Below, piece by piece: positions 15,965-24,712 of a DNA stretch of 61,977 nucleotides. Under the pieces are notes generated by a model, which saw only the letters and a list, made by a program, of their open reading frames with translations, was not told the DNA's origin and did not search any database. Every line of letters starts with the position of its first letter. The first letter of the stretch is position 1. Source of the DNA: Erysipelothrix anatis (GTDB taxonomy: Bacteria > Bacillota_I > Bacilli_A > Erysipelotrichales > Erysipelotrichaceae); assembly GCF_009828745.1 (NCBI RefSeq), contig NZ_WTSX01000014.1, positions 1-61,977 of the forward strand, in the 5' to 3' direction. Position numbers and translations under genes: made by a program.

Positions 15965-16509
15965 GAATCGTAGCTGGAACCCACGGATCTCGTGTCCTTA
16001 AGACTTTGTCAGGACAGACGACACGACCAACAACAGATAAAGTAAGAGGTGCTATCTTCAGTAAAATTGGACCATACTTTGATGGTGGTACATTTCTTGA
16101 TGTGTTTGGAGGTAGTGGTGCCATGGCATTGGAGGCAATCAGTCGAGGAATGCATGCCGCAACGATTATTGAAAAAGATAGCCGAGCACTCAAAGTGATT
16201 CAAGATAATGTTAAGACACTGAATGTGACACAACAAGTGACAGTACAAAAGGGAGATGCCCTGACAGTAACAAAGCGATTATCTGGAACGTTCGATGTGA
16301 TTTTTATGGATCCTCCATACGCATATACCGAATTACCGAGTGTTTTTCTAAATTTGATTGAGGGCAATCTATTGCATACGGATAGTATCGTGATTGTTGA
16401 AATGGATAGTCGCGCAGATTTAAGCAATCAAATTGGCGATTGGCACTGTTATGACACGAAATCGTATGGCATTTCAAAAGTAAAGTTCTATGAACATGCA
16501 CCACAATAA
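15961..16509 (+). CDS. rsmD: 16S rRNA (guanine966-N2)-methyltransferase
   Basis: RsmD methylates G966 of 16S rRNA on 30S assembly intermediates. The 182-residue product begins MRIVAGTHGSRVL and has RPTTDKVRGAIFSKIG, motif I FLDVFGGSGAMALEAISRG, and the N-methyltransferase signature MDPPYAY. Its ATG shares bases with the ftsW stop. In many Bacillota rsmD is followed by coaD, which is not the case here: a terminator comes next. Confidence 0.94.
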   Translation: MRIVAGTHGSRVLKTLSGQTTRPTTDKVRGAIFSKIGPYFDGGTFLDVFGGSGAMALEAISRGMHAATIIEKDSRALKVIQDNVKTLNVTQQVTVQKGDALTVTKRLSGTFDVIFMDPPYAYTELPSVFLNLIEGNLLHTDSIVIVEMDSRADLSNQIGDWHCYDTKSYGISKVKFYEHAPQ

Positions 16510-16521
16510 TGTGGTGTTTTT
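16499..16521 (+). terminator. Terminator of ftsW–rsmD
   Basis: CACCAC (16499-16504) pairs with GTGGTG (16511-16516). The loop contains the rsmD stop codon, and a T-run follows. Confidence 0.75.
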
Positions 16522-16650
16522 ATCAAAAGAAGTATGGAAAATTGCAAATAAACCATAATTTTATGTTTTTTAGGTATGTAAAATCATGGGATTGAACACT
16601 GTGAGCATTCTTTTAAGACAATAAGTATGATAAAATGACATTATTGTTAG

Positions 16651-16678
16651 TTGCGAATCAACTAAGATAACATATAAT
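16651..16678 (+). promoter_or_regulatory. Promoter of licD–ATPase operon
   Basis: TTGCGA at 16651-16656 and a consensus TATAAT at 16673-16678 have 16-bp spacing, 25 bp before the licD start. Confidence 0.7.
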
Positions 16679-16702
16679 GTACAAAGACTGGAAACGGGTA
16701 CC

Positions 16703-17512
16703 ATGGAAAAATATATATTAAAAGTTCGCGAAGATGGATCAGAAATTACCCTTCGTGACGTACAAATGAAAACATTAGAAATACTTTTAGAATTTGACCG
16801 TATTTGTAAGAAACACAATCTTGAATACGCATTAGGATACGGAACGGCACTGGGTGCGGTCCGTCATAAAGGGTTTATTCCTTGGGATGATGATGTTGAT
16901 GTCATGATGACCTATGATACATATCACAAATTATTGGAAATATTACCAGATGAAATTCAAGAACCTTACTATTATCACTGCCTGGAAAAAGATGATGCAT
17001 ATAATGTCTTAATTCCTGAAATGAAATTCCGTATGGGCGGAACTTATGTTAAAGAACAAAACTCATTACTGATGAATAAATGTGAAGGTGATGGTCTATT
17101 TATTGACGTTTTTGCGGTTGATAAGGTATCGGAAAGTAAATTTAAGTACTTATCAAGCCTTTGCTTTTCGATTGCATGTATGCCGATGTTTGTCTTCTTG
17201 GATAATATTGGAATCCAAGCAGCGCCACTTAAACGATGGTTCAACAATCGTGCGAAACGTTATGCTGCGAAACATAAAGATTCGAAATATACAGCGCTTA
17301 ATCTAACATGGACATTCTTTCCAAAATTAGAAGACCAACGCGTGCCAAACGAAGTAATGTGGCCAACGATAGATATGGAATTTGAAGGACATATGTTACC
17401 AATGCCTCCTGGATACCACGAGTATCTAGTATCGCTATTTGGGGAGTCCTACATGCAATTTCCACCAGAAAAACAACAGAAACCGAAACATATTGATGAT
17501 ATAGAAATTTAG
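16703..17512 (+). CDS. LicD-family phosphotransferase
   Basis: LicD-type proteins have a nucleotidyltransferase fold and transfer phosphocholine (or a related phospho-group) from a CDP donor onto surface glycans or teichoic acids. The hallmark stretch GYGTALGAVRHKG followed by FIPWDDDVDVMM, with the metal-binding DDDVD, is at about residues 44-69. GLFIDVFAVD follows near residue 130. The 269-residue length is typical. It is cytoplasmic; the weak hydrophobic patch near 150-175 is probably not a true membrane span. The gene is 13 bp from a P-type ATPase (counting to its likelier start) and probably co-transcribed with it. The acceptor and transferred group are unknown. Confidence 0.85.
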   Translation: MEKYILKVREDGSEITLRDVQMKTLEILLEFDRICKKHNLEYALGYGTALGAVRHKGFIPWDDDVDVMMTYDTYHKLLEILPDEIQEPYYYHCLEKDDAYNVLIPEMKFRMGGTYVKEQNSLLMNKCEGDGLFIDVFAVDKVSESKFKYLSSLCFSIACMPMFVFLDNIGIQAAPLKRWFNNRAKRYAAKHKDSKYTALNLTWTFFPKLEDQRVPNEVMWPTIDMEFEGHMLPMPPGYHEYLVSLFGESYMQFPPEKQQKPKHIDDIEI

Positions 17513-17525
17513 TGAGATGGTAGCG

Positions 17526-19844
17526 ATGAATAAAAAGATTACAGGATTAACGTATCACGAAGTTGATCAGCAAGTCAGTCGCGGGAATGTCAATGTTATA
17601 CCAAAAACAAAGTCTAAATCGAATGCTCAAATAATAATGGGCCATACATTTAACTTGTTTAACTTGTATAATGTTGTGATTGCTGCTGCACTGGTATTTG
17701 TTGGTGAGTATTTAAGTGTTTTCTTTCTTAACGTCATTATTATGAATATTGCGATTCGATCTTTTCAAGAAATACGGTCAAAGCGCATCGTTGAGAATTT
17801 GAATATATTAATTGCTCAAGATACTAAGGTAATACGTGAAGGCAATATCGAAAATATACCAAGTGAAGCACTTGTTTTAGGTGATGTGGTTCTTTATCGA
17901 GTGGGAGACCAAGTTTCTGCGGATGCTGTTGTCATTGAAGGAACTGCTGAGATGAATGAATCCAACTTAACTGGAGAATCAGTCCCTGTTATGAAAAATA
18001 GTGGGGAAGTTCTTCTGTCCGGAAGTTTTGTAACAAGTGGCACCGTATATGCCCGTACTACACACGTTGGACTCGATAGTTTTGCCCAAAAAATAACGAA
18101 TGAAGCACGTAATTATACGCCAATTGAGTCTGAGCTCATGGAGACATTTTTACGGATTACCAGATGGTGTACTCGAATTGTACTGCCAATCGGAATTATT
18201 CTAGTTGTTCAAGCGATGGTATTCCGTCATCAAGATTTGCGAATGACTGTACTATCAACATCGACAGTCCTTCTTGGATTATTACCAAAAGGTCTTATTC
18301 TTTTAACAAGTTTATCATTTGGTGTTTCTGTTTTTAGACTTGCTCAAAAACGAACCCTAGTACAAGAAATCTATAGTATTGAAGTGTTATCCAAAGTAGA
18401 TGTGCTGTGTATCGATAAAACTGGAACATTAACAGCTGGAGAAATGACGGTTCAAGATGTTATTTATTTAGAAGAACAAACGAAAGCATTACCAATGATA
18501 AGTACCTATGTGGGTAACTCAACGGATTCTGATTCTACAACATTAGCGATGAAATCGTTCTTCTCTGGTGAATGTGATATTCATCCGATTCATGTCTCGC
18601 CATTCTCATCTGCTCGTAAATGGGGTTCGATGACATATGAAGGTCATGGGACAGTATTCCTTGGTGCACCTGAATTTTTAATTGATAATTATGAATTACC
18701 AGAACAAGCAATTCAGTATCAAAGTGAGGGTGCGCGTGTTCTTCTCGTTGCGCGAACACCTGATGAACTGCATGAGATTGTTCGTCCTGATGATTTAATT
18801 CCGACAGCATTGATTGCGATTGCAGACCCTGTTCGTTTGGATGTGTATGACTCATTGGATTTCTTCAAAAACAATGAAGTCAACGTTAAAGTTATTTCTG
18901 GTGACAATATCAATACGCTTATGGCGGTTGCTACGAAAACAGGAATTCAAAATGGCGATAAAGCAATTGATGTAAGTCAAATTGAATCGGATGAAGAACT
19001 GGAGGCAGCTGTACTTAATTACAATGTTATTGGCCGCGCTTCACCCTATCAAAAACAAAAAATGGTTAAAATGCTGCAACAAAATGGCCAACGTGTTGCT
19101 ATGGTTGGTGATGGTGTGAATGATGTCTTAGCACTTCGTTCTGCCGACTGTTCGATAGCTATGGGTGCTGGATCAAGTGCAGCCCGTCAAGCTGCACAAA
19201 TCATCTTATTGGATAATGAATTTACAACAATGGTAGACGTTGTTATGGAAGGTCGTTTAGTCACCAATAATATATCCAGATCAGCATCGATGTATTACCT
19301 TGGAACGTTGCTAACCTTCTTATTAGCTCTTGTGGCAGTGTTTATGAATACACCTTATCCATTCACACCGCTCCAAGTCTCAATCATGAGCATGTTTGTC
19401 GAGGGGATGCCATCATCGTTCGTAACCTTTGAATCAAACTACGCGAAACCGAAAGAGGCTATTATCCCAAGTATTATGAAAAATATCTTTCCGAATGCTG
19501 CAGCAACTGCTGTCGTATTCGTGTTGATTCTATTCCAACCAATGCCTTTACCAGTTCGTCAGACAATGATGTATTTCGTAACGATATTCTTATCACTGGT
19601 CATGGTTGTGAAGCTATTCCAACCAATGAATTGGAAACGAATTGGTGTGATTTTCTTATCGGCAACAAGTTTGATTACGGTTTGTTATTTCTTGTATAAA
19701 CCAATGCATCTTGCACGTTTGAATTCACACGAAACAGTCTTAACTGTAATGTTTGCATTTATTGGTCTTGCGACTCTATTTGTACTCACTAAAATAATTG
19801 ATCGAATCGTGAATCGATACGCATCTTCAAGCAATGTAAAATAA
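17526..19844 (+). CDS. Cation-translocating P-type ATPase (CtpE-like)
   Basis: This is a 772-residue P-type ATPase with the LTGESVPV actuator motif, the phosphorylation site DKTGTLT (Asp297), GDGVNDVLALRSADCSIAMG, and about ten membrane helices. The short N-terminus has no metal-binding domain, and the M4 segment LLGLLPKGLILL lacks the CPC motif. This points away from heavy-metal pumps and toward the CtpE-like branch associated with calcium or magnesium. The ion is not certain. I prefer the ATG at 17526, spaced 5 nt from GAGATGG. The ATG at 17517 has no usable SD. It follows licD directly and ends in a strong terminator. Confidence 0.85.
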   Translation: MNKKITGLTYHEVDQQVSRGNVNVIPKTKSKSNAQIIMGHTFNLFNLYNVVIAAALVFVGEYLSVFFLNVIIMNIAIRSFQEIRSKRIVENLNILIAQDTKVIREGNIENIPSEALVLGDVVLYRVGDQVSADAVVIEGTAEMNESNLTGESVPVMKNSGEVLLSGSFVTSGTVYARTTHVGLDSFAQKITNEARNYTPIESELMETFLRITRWCTRIVLPIGIILVVQAMVFRHQDLRMTVLSTSTVLLGLLPKGLILLTSLSFGVSVFRLAQKRTLVQEIYSIEVLSKVDVLCIDKTGTLTAGEMTVQDVIYLEEQTKALPMISTYVGNSTDSDSTTLAMKSFFSGECDIHPIHVSPFSSARKWGSMTYEGHGTVFLGAPEFLIDNYELPEQAIQYQSEGARVLLVARTPDELHEIVRPDDLIPTALIAIADPVRLDVYDSLDFFKNNEVNVKVISGDNINTLMAVATKTGIQNGDKAIDVSQIESDEELEAAVLNYNVIGRASPYQKQKMVKMLQQNGQRVAMVGDGVNDVLALRSADCSIAMGAGSSAARQAAQIILLDNEFTTMVDVVMEGRLVTNNISRSASMYYLGTLLTFLLALVAVFMNTPYPFTPLQVSIMSMFVEGMPSSFVTFESNYAKPKEAIIPSIMKNIFPNAAATAVVFVLILFQPMPLPVRQTMMYFVTIFLSLVMVVKLFQPMNWKRIGVIFLSATSLITVCYFLYKPMHLARLNSHETVLTVMFAFIGLATLFVLTKIIDRIVNRYASSSNVK

Positions 19845-19868
19845 GACACAATGAAGTGTCTTTTTTTT
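19844..19868 (+). terminator. Terminator of licD–ATPase operon
   Basis: AGACAC (19844-19849) pairs with GTGTCT (19856-19861), followed by a run of eight T's. Confidence 0.85.
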
Positions 19869-19874
19869 ATTGTG

Positions 19875-19888
19875 TTTACAAGTGTAAA
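19875..19888. promoter_or_regulatory. Cop-box-like operator (TTTACA-AG-TGTAAA)
   Basis: This 14-bp perfect palindrome contains TACAnnTGTA, the core bound by CopY/BlaI-type winged-helix repressors. It overlaps the likely -35 element (TTTACA) of the downstream cysteine-rich gene, about 45 bp before its start, so a bound repressor would block transcription. The match is seen in the sequence; the regulator is inferred and not in this window. Confidence 0.55.
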
Positions 19889-19931
19889 TATAAAGTGATA
19901 AGATAATAAAAGTAAAAGGAGTTTAATATAT

Positions 19932-20114
19932 ATGATTATGGAATCAACTTTAACGTGTCCATACTGCGGCTTTAAAAGTACTGAAATTATGCCTGAGGAT
20001 ATGTGTCAATTCTTTTATAAATGCAGTCAATGCGAAACTGTTATTAAAGCACAACCCGGTGATTGCTGTGTATTTTGTTCTTATGGAACAGTGAAATGTC
20101 CATCCATGCAATAG
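19932..20114 (+). CDS. GDCCVxC-domain small zinc-ribbon protein
   Basis: The 60-residue protein has eight cysteines, with CPYC (residues 9-12), CSQC, GDCCVFCSYGTVKCP. It matches the GDCCVxC family of small cysteine-rich proteins, which I know as frequent neighbours of metal-resistance genes. The first ATG (19932) is 10 nt from AGGAG and is chosen over the ATG six bases later. It has its own terminator. A cop-box-like operator before it suggests metal-responsive expression and a metal-binding role, but no function is established. Confidence 0.85.
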   Translation: MIMESTLTCPYCGFKSTEIMPEDMCQFFYKCSQCETVIKAQPGDCCVFCSYGTVKCPSMQ

Positions 20115-20116
20115 AA

Positions 20117-20143
20117 AAAAGAACCCATACGGTTCTTTTTTTT
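20117..20143 (+). terminator. Terminator of the GDCCVxC gene
   Basis: AAAAGAACC (20117-20125) pairs with GGTTCTTTT (20131-20139), with a CATAC loop and an extended T-run. Confidence 0.9.
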
Positions 20144-20223
20144 CAGCTAAAGAAGCTTATGAAATAATAGTAGGCGTCTAAAAATGTCCGATACTATTGT
20201 TATACTTTAAATAGGTGATAAAG

Positions 20224-20463
20224 ATGGAATATTACAAGAAAAACATTGAAGTTATTTCAATCATAAAAAAAGACGGTACCTATGTTCCGTTAAGTATATC
20301 AACGGGAAATAACCATTATGATATTGATCGTATTATTGAAGTACGGCAAGCCAACTCCCAAGTTGGAGGGTCTGGTTTGATGTATCGTATTATAATTCAA
20401 GAACATGAGCGTCGAATATTTGTAAAACAAAACCGTTGGTGGATTGAAAGCACTAAACCATAG
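20224..20463 (+). CDS. Small protein paired with DNA polymerase IV
   Basis: The 79-residue product starts at ATG 20224, with AGGTGA at 20212-20217. The frame reaches a GTG at 20215, which lies inside that SD. The sequence shows a compact beta-rich pattern: IDRIIEVRQANSQVGGSGLMYRI followed by RRIFVKQNRWWIES. There are no membrane or catalytic motifs. I recall similar small proteins beside Y-family polymerases in other Bacillota, but cannot name a family. The dinB start is 15 bp downstream, so the two are surely one transcript. A role in translesion synthesis or its control is inference. Confidence 0.7.
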   Translation: MEYYKKNIEVISIIKKDGTYVPLSISTGNNHYDIDRIIEVRQANSQVGGSGLMYRIIIQEHERRIFVKQNRWWIESTKP

Positions 20464-20478
20464 CAGGAGGAAGAAGTG

Positions 20479-21840
20479 ATGGAAAAAGAACGAATTATTT
20501 TTCATATTGACATAAATCATTGTTTTGCGCAAATTGAAGAGATGTTGAATCCAAAGCTTCGTGACGTTCCTATGTGTGTTGGAGGTGACGAGGAAACTCG
20601 AAGTGGGATTGTTCTTGCGCGAAATCTGAAAGCGAAGGAATTTGGCGTAAAAACAGCTGAAACGCTCCGAGATGCGTATCGAAAATGCCCGCAATTAAAA
20701 GTTGTTCCTGCACAGTATCAAGAGTATATTTACTATACAACGAAAGTAAAAGAAATCTATAAAGAGTATACGAATCTTGTGGAATCTTATGGTTTGGATG
20801 AAGCATGGATAGATGTTACTGATTCATACCATTTATTTGGCAAACCGTACGATCTTGCGTATGAAATGCAACGTCGAGTTTTAGATGAATATGGACTGAC
20901 TGTTTCAGTTGGTGTGAGTTGGAATAAAGTTTTTGCAAAATTAGGGAGTGACTTAATCAAACCATCAGGAATGGTAATAATAACCAAGTATAACTTTAAG
21001 GAAATTGTATGGCCATTACCTGTGGGTGATTTACTATTTATTGGAAATAAAACCGTGCCCAAGCTTCATGAAATTGGTATATATACTATCGGAGATTTAG
21101 CTCAAACACAGCGTGATGTGTTGTATCAACGATTTGGACTTAAGGGATTAGAGATGTGGCATTATGCAAATGGTGATGATGCGGGGACGGTTGAAGCAAA
21201 TGGGTATGTTGCCCCGCCAAAGAGTATTGGGAATAGTACGACGCCACCTCATGACATTAATTCCTTACGTGAAGCTGAAATCATCTTACAGCGCCTTTGC
21301 GAGAGTGTGGCATCTCGACTGCGTGATGAAAAGATGAAAGGACTTGTAATCGCGATTGCGCCAAGAGATGTTAATTTGAAGAGTTTTACACGCCAACGTA
21401 AAGTAATGCAACCAACCAATGTTTCGTCGGAAATATTGCGTATTGCTATGGACTTGTTGGAGGAAAATTATGATTTTTCAGTGTTGCCTTTACGATCAAT
21501 TGGTGTCTATGTCAGCAAGCTGATTGATGATACGTCAATTCCACAACAAATAAACTTGTTTGAAACAGTGGATAATGATGCAACGCGATCTTTGACAGTT
21601 GACAAGACGATTGACGCTTTGAGGGATAAATTTGGCTTTCATGTTGTGAAACGAGCATCGTCGCTTCTTAATAAAGATATCGAAAATTTTGATGCTAAAA
21701 ACAGCAATTCTGTCTTTCCAGGAAGAAAAAAAGATTACAACTTAGACACTGATGATTTGCATAATAAAATACTACGTAAAAAGGAGAAGTATGATCAGAA
21801 AAGCCGTGTAGATTTTATGAGAGGAAAAGGAGAGTACTAA
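20479..21840 (+). CDS. dinB: DNA polymerase IV (Y-family)
   Basis: This is an error-prone translesion polymerase of 453 residues. The palm motifs are visible: FHIDINHCFAQIEEM (catalytic Asp), YGLDEAWIDVT (catalytic Asp-Glu; the usual S-x-DEAYLD is altered), and VSVGVSWNKVFAKLGSDLIKP. The thumb, the little-finger region and a C-terminal QINLF, which fits a beta-clamp-binding motif, follow. The tail after residue 390 is charged and longer than in E. coli. AGGAGG at 20465-20470 favours ATG 20479 over the GTG three bases before it. No LexA-type box was recognised upstream. Confidence 0.93.
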   Translation: MEKERIIFHIDINHCFAQIEEMLNPKLRDVPMCVGGDEETRSGIVLARNLKAKEFGVKTAETLRDAYRKCPQLKVVPAQYQEYIYYTTKVKEIYKEYTNLVESYGLDEAWIDVTDSYHLFGKPYDLAYEMQRRVLDEYGLTVSVGVSWNKVFAKLGSDLIKPSGMVIITKYNFKEIVWPLPVGDLLFIGNKTVPKLHEIGIYTIGDLAQTQRDVLYQRFGLKGLEMWHYANGDDAGTVEANGYVAPPKSIGNSTTPPHDINSLREAEIILQRLCESVASRLRDEKMKGLVIAIAPRDVNLKSFTRQRKVMQPTNVSSEILRIAMDLLEENYDFSVLPLRSIGVYVSKLIDDTSIPQQINLFETVDNDATRSLTVDKTIDALRDKFGFHVVKRASSLLNKDIENFDAKNSNSVFPGRKKDYNLDTDDLHNKILRKKEKYDQKSRVDFMRGKGEY

Positions 21841-21867
21841 CAACTTCAATGCTTGAATGGACATATA

Positions 21868-21912
21868 AAAAAACAGAAACACCACATGCGAAAAAAGCGG
21901 TTTTCTGTTTTA
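21868..21912. terminator. Terminator after dinB
   Basis: AAAACAGAAA (21870-21879) pairs with TTTCTGTTTT (21902-21911). It has a long loop and T-rich 3' side, and A-rich 5' side allowing function in both directions. Confidence 0.7.
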
Positions 21913-21948
21913 CATTTTATTTAGAACGCTCGGCTAACGGTGGGTGGC

Positions 21949-22107
21949 TTAAGATATGGGTCGGCGAGCAACAAATGCACCAATCCCGATTCCTAATAAG
22001 ATACTCACTATACCATACTCTATAAAGTTACTTCCAATAATTCCAAGAATAATGCAAACACCGAAAATTGTTGCATCATGTTCGTATTGTTTCTTTTTCT
22101 TATTCAT
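21949..22107 (-). CDS. Small two-helix membrane protein
   Basis: The 52-residue product, MNKKKKQYEHDATIFG followed by two hydrophobic segments (about residues 15-29 and 32-45), ends in ARRPIS. The cationic N-terminus suggests a cytoplasmic start. The start ATG (bases 22107-22105) has a strong GGAGG upstream. A longer frame to 22311 lacks an SD and would be unusual. No family recognised. Confidence 0.6.
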   Translation of the reverse strand: MNKKKKQYEHDATIFGVCIILGIIGSNFIEYGIVSILLGIGIGAFVARRPIS

Positions 22108-22287
22108 CAAGCAACCTCCATTTCTTACCCCATTATATGAAATAAAACGCGATATTGGCATATCAAATTGTATTTCAATTGTCCTTATTTTCATAAGTCG
22201 TGTGACACATTGTGAAGTGAAATAAGGTCCATCTTTCCATAAATGTATCGGTTTAAGCAAGAAAACATGCGACGTAATCACAAAAAC

Positions 22288-22316
22288 TTGTGTAAACAGT
22301 GGTATTCCCATATATT
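22288..22316 (+). promoter_or_regulatory. Promoter of the membrane-protein gene at 22339
   Basis: TTGTGT at 22288-22293 and TATATT at 22311-22316 have 17-bp spacing, shortly before the SD. Confidence 0.55.
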
Positions 22317-22338
22317 GAACATAAATGGAGGTGTTTTT

Positions 22339-22917
22339 ATGAAAACAATCAATGAAGATCGAATTAAGTATTATAGCTACTTGTTGTACAGTTTAATTGT
22401 CCCGTGGATTTTATCGTTTGGTGATATTCTTGGTGCTAAAAATTTATGGGTAAATCTAACTGTTTCGGTTTTGATTCTTATAAGTTTTGGGGTAACCGTT
22501 TATGCGCTCTCTAAACTTAAAACACTTGGAATTGGGAATGAAAATTTAGATGCATCGTTTAAATATTATAAATATGCAGTTAACTCCTTTATCGGAGTAG
22601 TTATTCTTACGTTGCTGGGTGTTGTAGCACCTATCGCAGTTATTTTTATCGTCATCTTAACATTTGTCGCTGCGATTTTTCTTTTTATTGCGAATTATTT
22701 CCTGTTCTGTGGTGGTGATTCGTTATTTGTGGAAAAATTCAAAATGCTTTACATCGGTTCCATTGCGGTGGGTATTGTTGTATCGATTGTGGCTCAGTTA
22801 AATCCAAATTTCAAAGTATTCGCAACGATAATCCAAAATCTTGCCCAAATTTTAGTATTCATAAGTATCTACAAAGCGCTGAAGGGATTTCAATTAACCG
22901 CTAACAATAGTCCATAG
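22339..22917 (+). CDS. Integral membrane protein of unknown function
   Basis: The 192-residue product has five probable membrane helices, at about residues 13-31, 36-57, 75-115 (two closely spaced) and 135-155, with another hydrophobic stretch near the end. Charged N-terminus MKTINEDRIKYYSYLLYS. ATG 22339 has TGGAGG 7 nt upstream; the longer frame from 22243 is not supported by an SD. No family recognised. It lies in an accessory stretch of small membrane genes. Confidence 0.6.
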   Translation: MKTINEDRIKYYSYLLYSLIVPWILSFGDILGAKNLWVNLTVSVLILISFGVTVYALSKLKTLGIGNENLDASFKYYKYAVNSFIGVVILTLLGVVAPIAVIFIVILTFVAAIFLFIANYFLFCGGDSLFVEKFKMLYIGSIAVGIVVSIVAQLNPNFKVFATIIQNLAQILVFISIYKALKGFQLTANNSP

Positions 22918-23113
22918 TGGTTGCTATGATGTTTTGAAGCGTGGCTGACCATAAGATGAGTTTATATATTGACTTGCTGAATCGTTCAGGACGTAAGTCA
23001 TATTTATGGATAAATTTGATGACAATTTAAAATGTGAGATATCGTGCTTCCTCGAAACATGGTCTACACGGATACACATCATAAATTTTGTTGAAATGGA
23101 AAATGGAGGCAGA

Positions 23114-23704
23114 ATGAACACTTTCTATTTTGGATCTATTGCTCAATCCAATAAACTTGTGGAGCTGAGTAGCGGAATAGTTATTTACGCCCTTATATAT
23201 TTGATACTGTTTGTTGTTAAAGTCAGAAAAATGCCTGCAAAAGAAGGCTTTATCTGGTCATTAAAGTTTCTTTATATATGCGCTTTACTAGAAGTGACTA
23301 TCTATCCGATACCCCTGACACCTGAAATGGTACAATACAATTTCTCGAAACCGAACGGGAGTTCGATTAATTATAACCCGTTCGTAGTTTTTAGTTTGAT
23401 CGGCGATGGGCATAGACTGTACCTTAAACACTATCTATTGAATATACTTTTGACTATTCCTGCAGGGTTCTTCATTGCGAGTGGAAAGAAACATATTTCG
23501 TTTTGTAGGACGGTTCTCTGGGTATCGATGTTGTCTATGTCAATTGAGCTTGTACAACTATTGATGAGAGTATACCTCGGATCATCAAGAGATATCGATA
23601 TTCTCGATGTGTTTTTAAACATTGTTGGTGGTATTCTTGGTTATATGCTATTCAAAATTTATCGCAAAATTAGAGTGTATCTTACACAAACCAGGAGAAA
23701 ATGA
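23114..23704 (+). CDS. VanZ-family membrane protein
   Basis: The 196-residue product has four to five membrane helices and VanZ-like features: the NYNPFVVF loop, KHYLLNILLTIPAGFF, and the conserved SIELVQLLM...SRDIDILDVFLNIVGGILGYML end. VanZ proteins are known for low-level teicoplanin resistance, but most chromosomal homologues have no tested role. The start at 23114 has GGAGG at 23105-23109. The longer frame from 23006 is not chosen. There are no other van-type genes around it, so a resistance role should not be assumed. Confidence 0.8.
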   Translation: MNTFYFGSIAQSNKLVELSSGIVIYALIYLILFVVKVRKMPAKEGFIWSLKFLYICALLEVTIYPIPLTPEMVQYNFSKPNGSSINYNPFVVFSLIGDGHRLYLKHYLLNILLTIPAGFFIASGKKHISFCRTVLWVSMLSMSIELVQLLMRVYLGSSRDIDILDVFLNIVGGILGYMLFKIYRKIRVYLTQTRRK

Positions 23705-23839
23705 CTTTGAATACCTTGATTCAAAAGAATAGAAGTTTTGATTTATTGTCTTTTTCGTGTAAAGTCACGTCACGAAGTTTAACTCTTTTAAAAGTATCAT
23801 ATTGAAAAAATATAGCCATTATGCAAAGTTTTCCTACTC

Positions 23840-23858
23840 TTACAACAAACTGTTGTAA
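23840..23858. promoter_or_regulatory. 19-bp palindrome in the VanZ–tRNA gap
   Basis: TTACAACA and TGTTGTAA are exact inverted repeats around AAC. The 298-bp gap from 23705 to 24002 contains no convincing gene. Apart from this palindrome and the tRNA terminator I see nothing in it. The palindrome could be an operator or a small hairpin. Confidence 0.35.
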
Positions 23859-23966
23859 CCCAAATTGATCATTGTCAAATCAATCTCACCGGGACACGAG
23901 GGATAGCGATGAGTTAGGTGAGAAAATAGTTGAGATTTCTGGGCGGTTTCGGATAAATGAAAGCAA

Positions 23967-23990
23967 TAAAAAACGCACTATACAGTGCGT
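23967..23990 (-). terminator. Terminator of tRNA-Trp
   Basis: ACGCACT/AGTGCGT forms a 7-bp stem with a 4-nt loop. On the minus strand it is followed by at least five T's (complement of 23968-23972). Confidence 0.85.
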
Positions 23991-24002
23991 ATTATTTATA
24001 TA

Positions 24003-24076
24003 TGGCAGGGGTAGCAGGACTCGAACCCACATTAACGGTTTTGGAGACCGTTGCTCTACCATTGAACTATACCCCT
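24003..24076 (-). tRNA. trnW: tRNA-Trp (anticodon CCA)
   Basis: The minus-strand cloverleaf has a 7-bp acceptor stem (24070-24076 with 24007-24013), TTCAATGGTAGAGC D-arm, and an anticodon loop reading CTCCAAA with anticodon CCA. The GGTTCGAGTCC T-arm follows. Discriminator base G and the 3' CCA are encoded in the DNA. It has its own promoter and terminator. Confidence 0.97.
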
Positions 24077-24091
24077 ATCGATTGCTCACAA

Positions 24092-24120
24092 ATAATATCA
24101 TAGTCTTATACCAATTACAA
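24092..24120 (-). promoter_or_regulatory. Promoter of tRNA-Trp
   Basis: On the minus strand, TTGTAA (24120-24115) and TATTAT (24097-24092) have 17-bp spacing, 16 bp before the tRNA. The divergent pyrR -10 (TATAAT 24132-24137, plus strand) lies close by. Confidence 0.6.
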
Positions 24121-24131
24121 CCTGTTTTTGA

Positions 24132-24662
<531 letters not shown>

Positions 24663-24683
24663 AAGCCCATAACGGGCTTTTCT
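24663..24683 (+). terminator. Terminator of pyrR
   Basis: AAGCCC (24663-24668) pairs with GGGCTT (24674-24679), followed by a T-rich stretch. Confidence 0.65.
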
Positions 24684-24712
24684 ATTCATAATCTAACTTT
24701 AGGAGGTACGTT

